DNA of 64,000 nucleotides, taken from the NCBI GenBank assembly GCA_902794125.1, contig CADBFX010000007.1, forward strand, positions 50,182-114,181. The letters are read 5' to 3'. This stretch comes from an uncultured Elusimicrobium sp. GTDB taxonomy: Bacteria; Elusimicrobiota; Elusimicrobia; Elusimicrobiales; Elusimicrobiaceae. This document shows positions 33,943 through 42,738 of this stretch, piece by piece (position 1 is the stretch's first letter; each line of letters opens with the position of its first letter). The position numbers and the translations under genes were made by a program. The notes beneath the pieces were generated by a model. It saw only the letters and a list, made by a program, of their open reading frames with translations, did no database searches and was not told where the DNA came from.

Positions 33943-35100
33943 TTATTTGCACAGTTGACGGACAATTTCGTCTAGCGTAGCCGTTAATTTTTGATATTCA
34001 CTTACCCCGTTGATATCCACAAACGGAAAGCACGCAATACGTAGCGTATTTTTTGGAGCCGTGGAAAAGCGTTTTACTCCGTCAGCCAAATTGGGTTTAC
34101 CCGTGGCGGCCAGTGCGGCGTTAATATCGTTAGCCGAAATATGGGGGTTGGTAATCTCAAAAGTAGGGGTAGTGTAGGAGCGGAAGTTTGTGTCCGCTAC
34201 GTATGGGCGCACCCAATCGGTTTTTTCAGCCCAATCAAATAAGTGTTGTGCGTGCGCACGGCACAATTTATCCATAGCCGTCAGTCCGCCGTTATCCAAC
34301 ATCCACTTACACGCTTCGTAGCAAAGCCAAATGTTTATAGTATTGGGCGTATTAAACGTTTGGAATTTTCGGGCATTTTCCACTACGTGCGCAAGATCCA
34401 ATGTATAGGGAACGGAACGGTATTTTTTTACTTCCGCAATTCGTTCTACGGCCTTAGGGCTTAACACTATTACACTCGTACCGCCTGCCGCTCCAAAGCA
34501 TTTTTGTAAAGAAAAGATATTGATATCGTAGGCGTTGGGGGGGAGTAACCGCCCGCCCGCGCACGAAGTTGTATCCCACGCAATTAAAGTGTCTTTGCCG
34601 CGGTTATTCCAGCCTTGCTCCAAATAATCGTTTGGAATTTGCACCCCGGAGGAAGTTTCGTTGGGTGTAAGCACCACTAAACTAGCCGTATAGTCCGGCA
34701 GTTCTTGCGGGAAAAGTTCACCCGGTTGTAAGGTTCGCACAGAAGAAACCACTTGCGAGCTAAGTTGTTGAGCCATTTGTTGGCTCCAGCGGTTGGAAAA
34801 TGCTCCAAAGGCTAGGCCGGAAAGAGAATCTTTGGTTAAACTCCACAGTACCGCATCCAGCGCGGGAGAACCTCCTCCCGGGAAAAACGCTACCGTGTAA
34901 TCGGCCGGGATAGCTAATAGTTCCTTTAGGGCGAGCGTCGCATTTTTATAAAGGCCCTCGGTGGTTAAATCAAGTGCGCGGTGGCTGCGTTCAAAACAGG
35001 TTTGATATAAAGGAGTATGACGCAAAAGCGGGTGGCCCTGCCCCGGGCCACAGGCAAAGGTACTATTAGGTAAAATTTGAGGGTCTAATCTAATTTCCAT
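33943..35100 (-). CDS. serC: Phosphoserine aminotransferase family
   Basis: 385 residues, class V aminotransferase. The start ACGPGQGHPLLRH and SHRALDLTTEGLYKNA, the cofactor contact FFPGGGSPALDAVLW, and the PLP lysine in NIFSLQKCFGAAGGTSVIVL identify a SerC-type enzyme. It makes 3-phosphoserine from phosphohydroxypyruvate in serine synthesis; a role with 4-phosphohydroxythreonine (B6) is possible. The ATG is 8 bases from a TGCTACAAT box and lacks an SD, a further leaderless candidate. Convergent with the SWIB gene. Confidence 0.85.
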   Translation of the reverse strand: MEIRLDPQILPNSTFACGPGQGHPLLRHTPLYQTCFERSHRALDLTTEGLYKNATLALKELLAIPADYTVAFFPGGGSPALDAVLWSLTKDSLSGLAFGAFSNRWSQQMAQQLSSQVVSSVRTLQPGELFPQELPDYTASLVVLTPNETSSGVQIPNDYLEQGWNNRGKDTLIAWDTTSCAGGRLLPPNAYDINIFSLQKCFGAAGGTSVIVLSPKAVERIAEVKKYRSVPYTLDLAHVVENARKFQTFNTPNTINIWLCYEACKWMLDNGGLTAMDKLCRAHAQHLFDWAEKTDWVRPYVADTNFRSYTTPTFEITNPHISANDINAALAATGKPNLADGVKRFSTAPKNTLRIACFPFVDINGVSEYQKLTATLDEIVRQLCK

Positions 35101-35107
35101 CTTTATT

Positions 35108-35116
35108 ATTGTAGCA
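35108..35116 (-). promoter_or_regulatory. Extended -10 promoter TGCTACAAT of serC (leaderless)
   Basis: TG-C-TACAAT on the minus strand, last base 8 bases from the ATG. Confidence 0.65.
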
Positions 35117-35140
35117 AAAAGTACGAAACTCCTCCGTATT

Positions 35141-35149
35141 TGCTAAAAT
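35141..35149 (+). promoter_or_regulatory. Extended -10 promoter TGCTAAAAT of the NifU-like / GGGtGRT operon
   Basis: TG-C-TAAAAT, 37 bases before the ATG at 35187, diverging from the serC promoter; no clear -35 box. Confidence 0.6.
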
Positions 35150-35186
35150 ATATAAGTAAGATTTATTTTTTGTATTAGGAGAATTC

Positions 35187-35888
35187 ATGAGCTGCGAAAA
35201 ATGCACCCCTGAAGTACAAGCCATGTGCTGCGTCTGCAAAGGCGCCAAGCACGAACCGGCCCCGATTCCCGAAGAAGGAAAATGGGTCAAAGCCAAACAA
35301 ATTACCGATATTAGCGGTCTTACACACGGTGTAGGTTGGTGTGCCCCGCAACAAGGTGCCTGCAAATTGACGCTTAACGTCAAAAAAGGCGTAATTAAAG
35401 AAGCGTTAGTAGAAACCTTAGGTTGCTCCGGCATGACGCACTCCGCCGCTATGGCCGCGGAAATCTTGCCCGGTAAAACCATTTTGGAAGCTTTAAATTC
35501 CGACCTCGTTTGCGACGCTATCAACACGGCCATGCGTGAACTTTTCTTGCAAATCGTTTACGGCCGCACGCAAAGTGCTTTTTCCGATGACGGTTTACCG
35601 ATTGGTGCCGGCATGGAAGACTTGGGTAAAGGCCATCGCAGCCAAATCGGCACGATGTACGGTACCGAAGCTAAAGGCGCCCGCTATTTGGAAATGGCCG
35701 AAGGATATGTGCTCAAAATCGGTTTGGATAAAAACAACGAAATCATTGGTTACCAATTCGTCAACTTGGGCAAAATGATGGACGCCATTAAGAAAGGCGA
35801 AGACCCGAAGACCGCGTTTGAAAAGAACGTGAGCAAATACGGCCGCTTTGACGAAGCCGTCAAAGTCATTGACCCGCGCAAAGAGTAA
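35187..35888 (+). CDS. Iron-sulfur cluster assembly scaffold protein (NifU-like)
   Basis: 233 residues. A Cys-rich N-terminal extension (C3, C6, C14, C15, C18) precedes a NifU-N-type core: GWCAPQQGACKLTLNV and VETLGCSGMTHSAAMAAEIL, the loops that carry cluster-binding Cys in IscU/NifU. The C-terminal third (ARYLEMAEGYVLKIGLDKNN on) is particular to the version that accompanies the GGGtGRT protein. AGGAG precedes the ATG. The next gene follows after 18 bases. The pair recurs in anaerobes as a unit; cluster type and target are unknown. Confidence 0.85.
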   Translation: MSCEKCTPEVQAMCCVCKGAKHEPAPIPEEGKWVKAKQITDISGLTHGVGWCAPQQGACKLTLNVKKGVIKEALVETLGCSGMTHSAAMAAEILPGKTILEALNSDLVCDAINTAMRELFLQIVYGRTQSAFSDDGLPIGAGMEDLGKGHRSQIGTMYGTEAKGARYLEMAEGYVLKIGLDKNNEIIGYQFVNLGKMMDAIKKGEDPKTAFEKNVSKYGRFDEAVKVIDPRKE

Positions 35889-35906
35889 CCCAAGGAGAAA
35901 AATTTT

Positions 35907-36902
35907 ATGGTAACGTTTGAAGGATACGAAAGAAGAATTGAAAAAATCAACTCCGTTTTAAAAGAAAACGGAATTGCCTCCTTGGAAGAAGCCAAGGATA
36001 TTTGCACGAAAAAAGGTATTGATGTAGAAGCCATTGTAAAGGGCATCCAACCGATTGCCTTTGAAAACGCTGTTTGGGCCTATACCGTCGGTGCCGCGAT
36101 TGCCATTAAATCCGGTGTTAAAACCGCTGCCGAAGCCGCTGAAAAAATCGGTGTAGGTTTGCAAAGTTTCTGCATCCCCGGCTCCGTGGCCGATCAACGT
36201 GCGGTAGGTTTAGGGCACGGTAATTTGGGTGCTATGTTACTTCGCGAAGAAACCAAATGCTTCTGCTTTTTGGCCGGGCACGAAAGTTTTGCCGCCGCCG
36301 AAGGCGCTATTGGTATCGCCCGCACCGCTAACAAAGTACGCAAAGAACCCTTGCGCGTTATTTTAAACGGTTTAGGTAAAGATGCGGCTTACATTATTTC
36401 CCGCATTAACGGTTTTACATCTGTAGAAACCGAATATGACTATAAAACCGGAAACCTCAAAATTGTAAGCGAAAAAGCATTTTCTACCGGCGACCGCGCC
36501 AAAGTGAAATGCTACGGAGCTGATGACGTTAACGAAGGCGTAGCCATTATGCGCCACGAAGGCGTGGACGTATCCATCACCGGTAACTCCACCAACCCGA
36601 CCCGCTTTCAACACCCGGTAGCCGGCACCTATAAAAAATGGGCGACCGAAAACGGTAAGAAATATTTCTCCGTTGCTTCCGGTGGCGGTACCGGCCGCAC
36701 TTTGCACCCGGACAACATGGCCGCCGGCCCTGCCTCTTACGGTATGACCGACACCATGGGCCGCATGCATAGCGATGCGCAATTTGCGGGTTCGTCCTCC
36801 GTACCTGCCCACGTGGAAATGATGGGCTTAATCGGTATGGGCAACAACCCAATGGTAGGTGCGACGGTAGCCGTAGCGGTGGCCGTAGCCGAAGCCAAAT
36901 AA
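35907..36902 (+). CDS. GGGtGRT family protein
   Basis: 331 residues. The motif that names the family is present as VASGGGTGRTLHPDNMAAGP (~248), followed by SYGMTDTMGRMHSDAQFAGS and a Gly/Ala/Val-rich end. This is a conserved family of unknown function found mainly in anaerobic bacteria, next to a NifU-like scaffold, as here. No classical nucleotide-binding loop is seen; one CFCF pair (~114) is a possible metal site. AAGGAG precedes the ATG and a strong terminator closes the two-gene operon. Codon bias suggests good expression. Confidence 0.88.
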   Translation: MVTFEGYERRIEKINSVLKENGIASLEEAKDICTKKGIDVEAIVKGIQPIAFENAVWAYTVGAAIAIKSGVKTAAEAAEKIGVGLQSFCIPGSVADQRAVGLGHGNLGAMLLREETKCFCFLAGHESFAAAEGAIGIARTANKVRKEPLRVILNGLGKDAAYIISRINGFTSVETEYDYKTGNLKIVSEKAFSTGDRAKVKCYGADDVNEGVAIMRHEGVDVSITGNSTNPTRFQHPVAGTYKKWATENGKKYFSVASGGGTGRTLHPDNMAAGPASYGMTDTMGRMHSDAQFAGSSSVPAHVEMMGLIGMGNNPMVGATVAVAVAVAEAK

Positions 36903-36922
36903 TTCAGTTTAAACTGAGTGTT

Positions 36923-36957
36923 AAACCCCCGAGGGAAATTCCCCTCGGGGGTTTTAG
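36923..36957 (+). terminator. Terminator of the GGGtGRT operon
   Basis: AAACCCCCGAGGG pairs with CCCTCGGGGGTTT; six-base loop, followed by TAGTTT. Confidence 0.88.
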
Positions 36958-37097
36958 TTTGCCCATTTTTCCCAAAAAAGGCCTAGATGAAAAAATAGGT
37001 CCTTTTGCTCTTGCAGGAAAATCAGTTTTGTGTCACAATAAGGGTAGGGACACATCCATACCAATTTTAGACAAGGCGATTTCTGTTTGAGGGTGTT

Positions 37098-37883
37098 ATG
37101 AAAAAATTTTCTTTTCTACTTATATTTATTTTCGTGTTACTGAATTTAACGACAATGGGGCGCGCACAACAATGGGTTGTACGCGCTTCATCGCGTTTAG
37201 AAGAAGCCGGCCGGGCATACATTGCGGTCAGCCCAAAAATCGGCCAGGCTTTACAGGTAGGTACGCCGGCTGCCTTGCGTGCCGCCCAGGTGGGCACACA
37301 AGATTATATGTTACGCCTAAAAGTAGGCGAAGCTGTTAAAGCGTATGTACCGGCCCGTGTAAGCGTTAATTTGCGAAAACGCGGCTTAATGGAAGTAAAA
37401 TCGTTTCCTGGATTAATAGCGGACTTTACTAAAGAATGGCCGCTATTTTTACGTAACAGTGGATTTGCAGACGGGTCCCCGGAGGTATTAATGGAGGCCC
37501 GTTTTTCGCAAGGTATCCTGGAAGATACAATTACGTTTGAAGGTCGGTTTATAGAAACGTTCTCCCAGGTGCATGAATGGTTGCAAGCCGGCCAATTGAC
37601 CAGCCCGACCGATGTGCATACGGCGTTTATTACCGTGCGCCAGCAAGCCTTTGAAAATAAACATGGATTTTTTACTATCGCCGTAGGCAATAAAGAAGGC
37701 AAATTATTAGATATGTTTGTGTTAGATTTTAAAACTGCTAAATTTATCTCTTTAATTGATAGCAAAAATCGTTTTGTAGCGTCTTCCGCTCCGAATAACT
37801 CACCGACGTTGATACCTGTTCAATTAAACCTTGTTACATTTTCGCAACCCTCTCCGAGTGAAAAACCTGTTTTACAGCCGTAA
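37098..37883 (+). CDS. Exported protein of unknown function
   Basis: 261 residues, no family recognised. Signal peptide FSFLLIFIFVLLNLTTMGRAQ, cleavage likely after AQ (~25). An Arg/Ala-rich helical region (~30-85) is followed by a mixed region with VHTAFITVRQQAFENKHGFF and LLDMFVLDFKTAKFISLID. GAGGGTG precedes the ATG; a weak TGTCACAAT box lies at 37031-37039. It stands alone between the GGGtGRT terminator and the PTS gene. It resembles the exported protein at 17093 in size class and composition only. Confidence 0.6.
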   Translation: MKKFSFLLIFIFVLLNLTTMGRAQQWVVRASSRLEEAGRAYIAVSPKIGQALQVGTPAALRAAQVGTQDYMLRLKVGEAVKAYVPARVSVNLRKRGLMEVKSFPGLIADFTKEWPLFLRNSGFADGSPEVLMEARFSQGILEDTITFEGRFIETFSQVHEWLQAGQLTSPTDVHTAFITVRQQAFENKHGFFTIAVGNKEGKLLDMFVLDFKTAKFISLIDSKNRFVASSAPNNSPTLIPVQLNLVTFSQPSPSEKPVLQP

Positions 37884-37937
37884 AGAATTATCCTCTTGCT
37901 AAATGTGCGGTTGCCTACGCGTTGTGCCCGCAGAAAG

Positions 37938-37946
37938 TGATACAAT
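37938..37946 (+). promoter_or_regulatory. Extended -10 promoter TGATACAAT of the PTS gene
   Basis: TG-A-TACAAT, 45 bases before the ATG; no convincing -35 box. Confidence 0.55.
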
Positions 37947-37991
37947 ATATAATTATAGGTGGCTGGCCGCGGTGCCGGCGTTGGAGGAAAA

Positions 37992-39386
37992 ATGCCTGCA
38001 GATTTGTCGTATATGTATGAAAAAATTTTAGAAGCCGTGGGGGGCGCAGATAACATTTCGGGTTTGGGTTGTTGTATGACGCGCCTACGGTTTACCGTTA
38101 AAGACGAAGCCCTTGTAAATGTGCAGGCTTTGCGCAAAATACAGGACGTTGCCGGCTATTTCTACTCGGGTGTACAACATCAATTAATCGTAGGACCTTC
38201 TACTGCTACCAAACTAACCGCCTATTTTAATAAACGGCATAAATTTATTTCGTTAGATGGCGGCCAAATGGAAGTAAATAACATCCGAATTAATCCCGCT
38301 GATTTTGCCTCCGAAACGAAAGCCGCTGTCAAACGGAAATATTCAACCAATCGCATTAGCCGAATTTGCGGACATATCGGCAATATCTTTTTACCGCTGA
38401 TTCCGGCCTATATTGGCAGTGGGTTACTCATTGGTATTAGCAATATTTTGGCCAAGACGTTATTGGCAGATTGTCCCAACGCGGCGGGACTTATCAGTTT
38501 GTTAGGCCAAGGGATTTTCTTTTATCTTAATGCGGTCGTCGGTTATAACGCCAGCAAAGAGTTTGGGGCGACTCCGGTTTTTGGGGTGGCGTTTGCCGGA
38601 ATTTTAAATGCGCCGGCGTTGGCTAACATTACTTTATTTGGATCTCCGTTAGAACCGGGGAAAGGTGGGGTGTTGGCGGTATTGTTTGTGTGTTGGTTGG
38701 GAAGTTTGCTGGAAACACAATTGCGCCGGATATTAAAGGGTAGTTCTGATTTGTTTTTAACACCGCTTCTTACTATTGCCTGTGGCGGATTGGTGGCCTT
38801 GTTGGTTATTCAACCGATAGCGGGCAGAGCCTCGGTGTGGTTGGCCGTCGGTACTCAGTGGATGCTGGGTCATGGAGGGATGTTGGTGGGAGCGGTACTC
38901 AGCGGAACCTTCTTGCCGCTTGTGATGTTGGGTATTCACCAAAGTTTAGTTCCCATACACCAACAATTAATGGATTCTTTAGGGGCTAATCCGCTATTTC
39001 CCATTTTATGTATGGCCGGAGCCGGACAAGTCGGGGCGGCGTTGGCCGTACTATATAAAACGCGCAATACCCAATTTAAGCGCGTTATTAAAAATGCAAT
39101 TCCGGTGGGGCTGTTGGGCATTGGCGAGCCGTTAATCTACGGGGTGACACTGCCCTTATTTAAACCGTTTGTCGGGGCTTGTCTCGGGGCGGCTTTTGGT
39201 GGGGCTTTAGTGGCGTTTTTCCATGTGGCGTCTGCCATTCCGTTTGGAGTGTCGGGCGTAGTGCTACTAATGGCTTTGTCCGGGGCGCATAGCGTAATCT
39301 TTTATGCGTTAGGGTATTTATTAGCGGTAGTGGCCGGATTTGTTATTACCTGGTTGATGGGTTTTGACGATCCAACAGTTGATTAG
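37992..39386 (+). CDS. PTS sugar transporter EIIBC (glucose/sucrose/MurNAc superfamily)
   Basis: 464 residues from ATG 37992, preceded by GGAGGA. The EIIB domain is first (ILEAVGGADNISGLGCCMTR; phosphorylated Cys28 in CMTRLRF), then an EIIC domain from ~100 with about ten helices and the motif GIGEPLIYGVTLPL (~383). There is no EIIA domain, so a partner EIIA must be elsewhere. The order IIB-IIC and the LFGSPLEPGKGGVLAVL segment are as in the sucrose/trehalose/MurP branch. Sugar specificity cannot be read; N-acetylmuramate or a related amino sugar is one possibility. Confidence 0.88.
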   Translation: MPADLSYMYEKILEAVGGADNISGLGCCMTRLRFTVKDEALVNVQALRKIQDVAGYFYSGVQHQLIVGPSTATKLTAYFNKRHKFISLDGGQMEVNNIRINPADFASETKAAVKRKYSTNRISRICGHIGNIFLPLIPAYIGSGLLIGISNILAKTLLADCPNAAGLISLLGQGIFFYLNAVVGYNASKEFGATPVFGVAFAGILNAPALANITLFGSPLEPGKGGVLAVLFVCWLGSLLETQLRRILKGSSDLFLTPLLTIACGGLVALLVIQPIAGRASVWLAVGTQWMLGHGGMLVGAVLSGTFLPLVMLGIHQSLVPIHQQLMDSLGANPLFPILCMAGAGQVGAALAVLYKTRNTQFKRVIKNAIPVGLLGIGEPLIYGVTLPLFKPFVGACLGAAFGGALVAFFHVASAIPFGVSGVVLLMALSGAHSVIFYALGYLLAVVAGFVITWLMGFDDPTVD

Positions 39387-39400
39387 TTTATTCAAAATTT

Positions 39401-39431
39401 AAAAAAGCCGCCTTTCGGGGCGGCTTTTTTT
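39401..39431 (+). terminator. Terminator after the PTS gene
   Basis: AAAAAAGCCGCC with GGCGGCTTTTTT, six-base loop. Confidence 0.88.
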
Positions 39432-39513
39432 GTGTTTAGGGTAAGTAAATCTAATCTTTTTTTAGAAGGAGGAAAGATTGTATTTCGTATTACAATACAA
39501 CTTAGGGGGATCT

Positions 39514-40269
39514 ATGAAAAAGAAAATTATTCTATTAATGGGGTTATGTTTACTGCCTTTAACAGGGTGGGCACAACTGCAACGCCTTTGTTCGTATGGC
39601 GTATTGCCAACGGATAACGTAACAATGCTGGAAATCAATCCGGTATTAACGGCGATAGAAGATAGTAAAGGAGTTTCGTCTTCTCAATTAATCGTGAAGA
39701 CCTATCACACTATTAACAAGCACTACAATTGGGGGGTGGAAGTTCCGTTGGGGCGGTATGAATCGCCTACCAAATCTGTTAGTGGGCTGGGGGACGTATT
39801 AGCGAATGTGTCGTGGGTGCAACCGCAAGGGGATACTGGGTTTGGGTACGGCGCGAAAATGGAAGTTTTTTTGCCAACGGCTACCGATAAACGATTAGGT
39901 AGCGGGCAGTTGCAAGCCAGTCCTTCTTTCTTTTTATTGTGGGTGTTTGACCCGGGCCTTTATGTGGCGGCCGGTTATAAGCATTATGTTTCGGTGTTAG
40001 GAGATCACAGCCGGGAAGATATTAATTTTGGTCGTTTTCGGTTGAACATCAGTTATTTAAGTTCGGATAACTGGTGGGTACAAACCAATTGGTATTATTA
40101 CCAAGATTTTCATAACACGGGGAAAGCCGAATTTGTACCAGAGTTGGAAGTAGGGACTTTGGTAAATGAAGGAACAGCATTATACATCAATGGAAGTACG
40201 CACGGTGCCGGTAATTGGCATAGTAAAGATTGGAGCGTGGGAGTAGGGTTTAAAATATTATATTTGTAG
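39514..40269 (+). CDS. Outer-membrane beta-barrel protein (phenol MetA-like family)
   Basis: 251 residues from ATG 39514 (MKKKIILLMGLCLLPLTGWA signal peptide). The mature part alternates polar and hydrophobic residues and ends in a hydrophobic-aromatic strand (VGVGFKILYL). Segments GLGDVLANVSWVQPQ, GFGYGAKMEVFLPTATDK and SPSFFLLWVFDPGLYVAAGY resemble the transporter/phenol-degradation MetA-type barrels. It probably makes a 12-stranded pore or a surface structure. Proposed location is the outer membrane. Confidence 0.7.
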   Translation: MKKKIILLMGLCLLPLTGWAQLQRLCSYGVLPTDNVTMLEINPVLTAIEDSKGVSSSQLIVKTYHTINKHYNWGVEVPLGRYESPTKSVSGLGDVLANVSWVQPQGDTGFGYGAKMEVFLPTATDKRLGSGQLQASPSFFLLWVFDPGLYVAAGYKHYVSVLGDHSREDINFGRFRLNISYLSSDNWWVQTNWYYYQDFHNTGKAEFVPELEVGTLVNEGTALYINGSTHGAGNWHSKDWSVGVGFKILYL

Positions 40270-40313
40270 AAGAAATAATCCGAGAAAAAGGGCCTGCTTT
40301 ATAGAAGAAGATT

Positions 40314-40322
40314 TGTTACAAT
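40314..40322 (+). promoter_or_regulatory. Extended -10 promoter TGTTACAAT of the glycosyltransferase operon
   Basis: TG-T-TACAAT, 40 bases before the ATG of the GT2 gene. Confidence 0.6.
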
Positions 40323-40362
40323 TTAAATAAGTAACATTTTGCCGGATAAGAGGAGGCCCTTT

Positions 40363-41058
40363 ATGTGTGCAGAACCATTAATTAGCGTTGTATTACCTTG
40401 TTTAAATGAAGAAAAATCTTTACCGGGTTGTTTGCAGGAAATTAAATCTACCTGCGAAACAGCTGGGCTGCGTTATGAAATAGTGGTTGCAGACAATTTG
40501 TCTACCGATAAGAGTGCCGAAATAGCCCGTCAGTTTGGGGCCCGTGTGGCAACTGTCACTCGGCGGGGGTATGGTGCTTGCGTGCAGGGGGGCCTTTCTG
40601 CTGCGGAGGGGGATATCTTAGTATTCGGTGATGCGGACGGATCTTATCCGTTTAGTGAAATTCCCAATTTAGTGGCACCTATTGTGCAAGATAAAGCGGA
40701 TTTGGTGCTAGGTAACCGGTTAAATAATAAATTACAAAAAGGTGCTATGCCCTTTTTAAACCACTATTTGGGTACGCCTGTCTTATCGGCGGTGCTTCGG
40801 TGGATACATCATATTCCGGTGTATGATTGTAACGGCGGATTGCGGGCCCTACGTAAAACGGCGTGGCAAAAGTTGGATCTTCGCCAACCCGGTATGGAAT
40901 ATGCCAGCGAAATGCTAATTGAAGCTGCTAAAAAGCATTTACGTTATCAAGAAGTGAATATTGGCCTTCGTCAAACAGATGCTAACCGTCAACCTCACTT
41001 GCGCCCTTGGCGGGACGGATGGCGTCATTTAAAAATAATTGTAAAAGGCAAATTTTAA
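40363..41058 (+). CDS. GT2 family glycosyltransferase (polyprenyl-phosphate hexose synthase type)
   Basis: 231 residues; AGGAGG lies 6 bases before ATG 40363. GT-A fold: VVLPCLNEEKSLPGCL, EIVVADNLSTDKSAEIA, GDADGSYPFSEI (the DxD-like metal site) and the acceptor-side VYDCNGGLRALRK. The pattern is that of dolichol/undecaprenyl-phosphate mannose or glucose synthases. Such enzymes load sugars on a lipid carrier that GT-C enzymes use outside the membrane; the next two genes are GT-C-like, so the three probably work together. Confidence 0.88.
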   Translation: MCAEPLISVVLPCLNEEKSLPGCLQEIKSTCETAGLRYEIVVADNLSTDKSAEIARQFGARVATVTRRGYGACVQGGLSAAEGDILVFGDADGSYPFSEIPNLVAPIVQDKADLVLGNRLNNKLQKGAMPFLNHYLGTPVLSAVLRWIHHIPVYDCNGGLRALRKTAWQKLDLRQPGMEYASEMLIEAAKKHLRYQEVNIGLRQTDANRQPHLRPWRDGWRHLKIIVKGKF

Positions 41059-41061
41059 TAC

Positions 41062-42738
41062 ATGTCTTTTCGTTCCCTTTCCGTTTATTTACTGCCTAGA
41101 CACCGCTGGGTTTATTCCTTGCTGGGGTTGTTGGTGTGTTTGTATATCGGGGGGATTTATAGCGTTACGCGCGGGCAAGATATGTGGTGGGATATGCTTA
41201 ATTACCACCTATACAATGGCTTTGCTTTTGTAACCGGGCGTACGAACGATTTGTTAGCTGCGGGCGTGCATACTTTTTTAAATCCATTACTAGATGCGTT
41301 GTATTACTTACAGTTTAAATACTTCTTTTATCATCCTAAATTAATGGCTTTTGTGATGGGACTTCCGTATGGTTTAGCGATATGGTGTACGTACCAGATT
41401 ACTAAAGAAATATGGGATGGCCATTTTAAGTATTATTGGGCATTATTGACAACCGTCTTAGCTGTAACTTCCGCCGGGATTTTTTCAGTAGCGGGGTTTT
41501 GCACACAGGATATCCCTGTAACGGTTTTGTTGTTACTGGGATTTTGGTTGTTTGTTCGGTTTATACGGAACCCGCGGCGTTTGGCTTTTATTTATATAGC
41601 GGCTTTTATTTATGGAATAGCAGTGGGCCTTAAATTGACGGCTGCTCCTTTTGCGGTGGCTCTTTTTGCGGCGGCGTTAGAACCTGCCTTCCGTAGTAAA
41701 AAAGCATGGCGTATGCTGCTGTGTTTTATGCTGTGTGGAATTGTTGGATTTTTAATTACAAATGGTTATTTTATGTGGAGAAATTGGCAAGCGTGGGGCA
41801 ATCCGTTATTTCCATACTACAACCAGATTTTTAAATCGTCGTATTATGCGCCTGCCCTCGTAACAGAATATCGTTTTTTACCCAGGGATATTTGGCAGTT
41901 ATTGTTTTATCCGTTTTATTGGGCTTTTGTACCTGTTGAAAAAATGGTAGTGGAATTTGAATTGCGAGATATGCGTCTGGCGTTGTGGTATATAAGCGTA
42001 TTTATGGGGGTATGGGCTTTAGCCCGTCGTAAGGAATTACCGGTGTCCCGTTGCTTGTTTATTTCGCTTTTACTGTTTACGATAGTCGGGTATATAGCGT
42101 GGTTATTTAATTTTTCTATTTTGCGCTATGCGTGTATGTTAGAAATAACCGCCTGTATGGTAATAATGATTGTGTTGGCTTCATTGATTAGTACAACTTG
42201 GAAACAGGTGGTATGTGGGAGTTGTTTGGTTGGACTTATTATTTATTTAACCGTTTTGCCTTCTTGGAGTGTGGGTGTGTTTGAACAACAATTGCTTACA
42301 CTAACTCCTCAACCGTACGTGGAAGATAATGCACTTGTCTTTTTAACACAATATCCTCTTTCTTATTTAGTCCCATTAATTAATCCGAAGGCGTCTTATA
42401 TGTCGGGTTTTAATCACTGGGCTACCGATTATCCGAGGCAATATGGGGTATGGGAGGTCCCAGTGCGAGATGAACCGATTCGGCCCGCTTATCGTCGTTT
42501 CCGGGTGGAACAATTACAACGAGATAAAATATTGCAACATAACGGACCAATTTATTTTTTGGGAGTTGGTTGGCATATGAATCTGAATCCGAAAACATTG
42601 GCGCGTTTTGACTTATATCCTGCACAATTCCCGGTGTGTCAATTCTTTTCCAGTTCATTAGCACCGTATATGCATACTCATTTTCTATGCCGGGTACAAA
42701 AATATCCGTTAGAGGGGGAATTTTATGCACTTAACTAA
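41062..42738 (+). CDS. GT-C-like polytopic membrane glycosyltransferase, paralog A
   Basis: 558 residues, about 10-12 membrane helices and a ~150-residue C-terminal extracytoplasmic part. After the first helix it reads TRGQDMWWDMLNYHLYN: an acidic motif in the first outside loop, as in GT-C enzymes that use lipid-linked sugars. The shared marker NGYFMWRNWQAWGNPLFPYY (~235) recurs in all four paralogs in this window. The specific Pfam or CAZy family was not recognised. It starts 3 bases after the GT2 gene and overlaps paralog B by 14 bases. Sugar and acceptor unknown. Confidence 0.75.
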   Translation: MSFRSLSVYLLPRHRWVYSLLGLLVCLYIGGIYSVTRGQDMWWDMLNYHLYNGFAFVTGRTNDLLAAGVHTFLNPLLDALYYLQFKYFFYHPKLMAFVMGLPYGLAIWCTYQITKEIWDGHFKYYWALLTTVLAVTSAGIFSVAGFCTQDIPVTVLLLLGFWLFVRFIRNPRRLAFIYIAAFIYGIAVGLKLTAAPFAVALFAAALEPAFRSKKAWRMLLCFMLCGIVGFLITNGYFMWRNWQAWGNPLFPYYNQIFKSSYYAPALVTEYRFLPRDIWQLLFYPFYWAFVPVEKMVVEFELRDMRLALWYISVFMGVWALARRKELPVSRCLFISLLLFTIVGYIAWLFNFSILRYACMLEITACMVIMIVLASLISTTWKQVVCGSCLVGLIIYLTVLPSWSVGVFEQQLLTLTPQPYVEDNALVFLTQYPLSYLVPLINPKASYMSGFNHWATDYPRQYGVWEVPVRDEPIRPAYRRFRVEQLQRDKILQHNGPIYFLGVGWHMNLNPKTLARFDLYPAQFPVCQFFSSSLAPYMHTHFLCRVQKYPLEGEFYALN

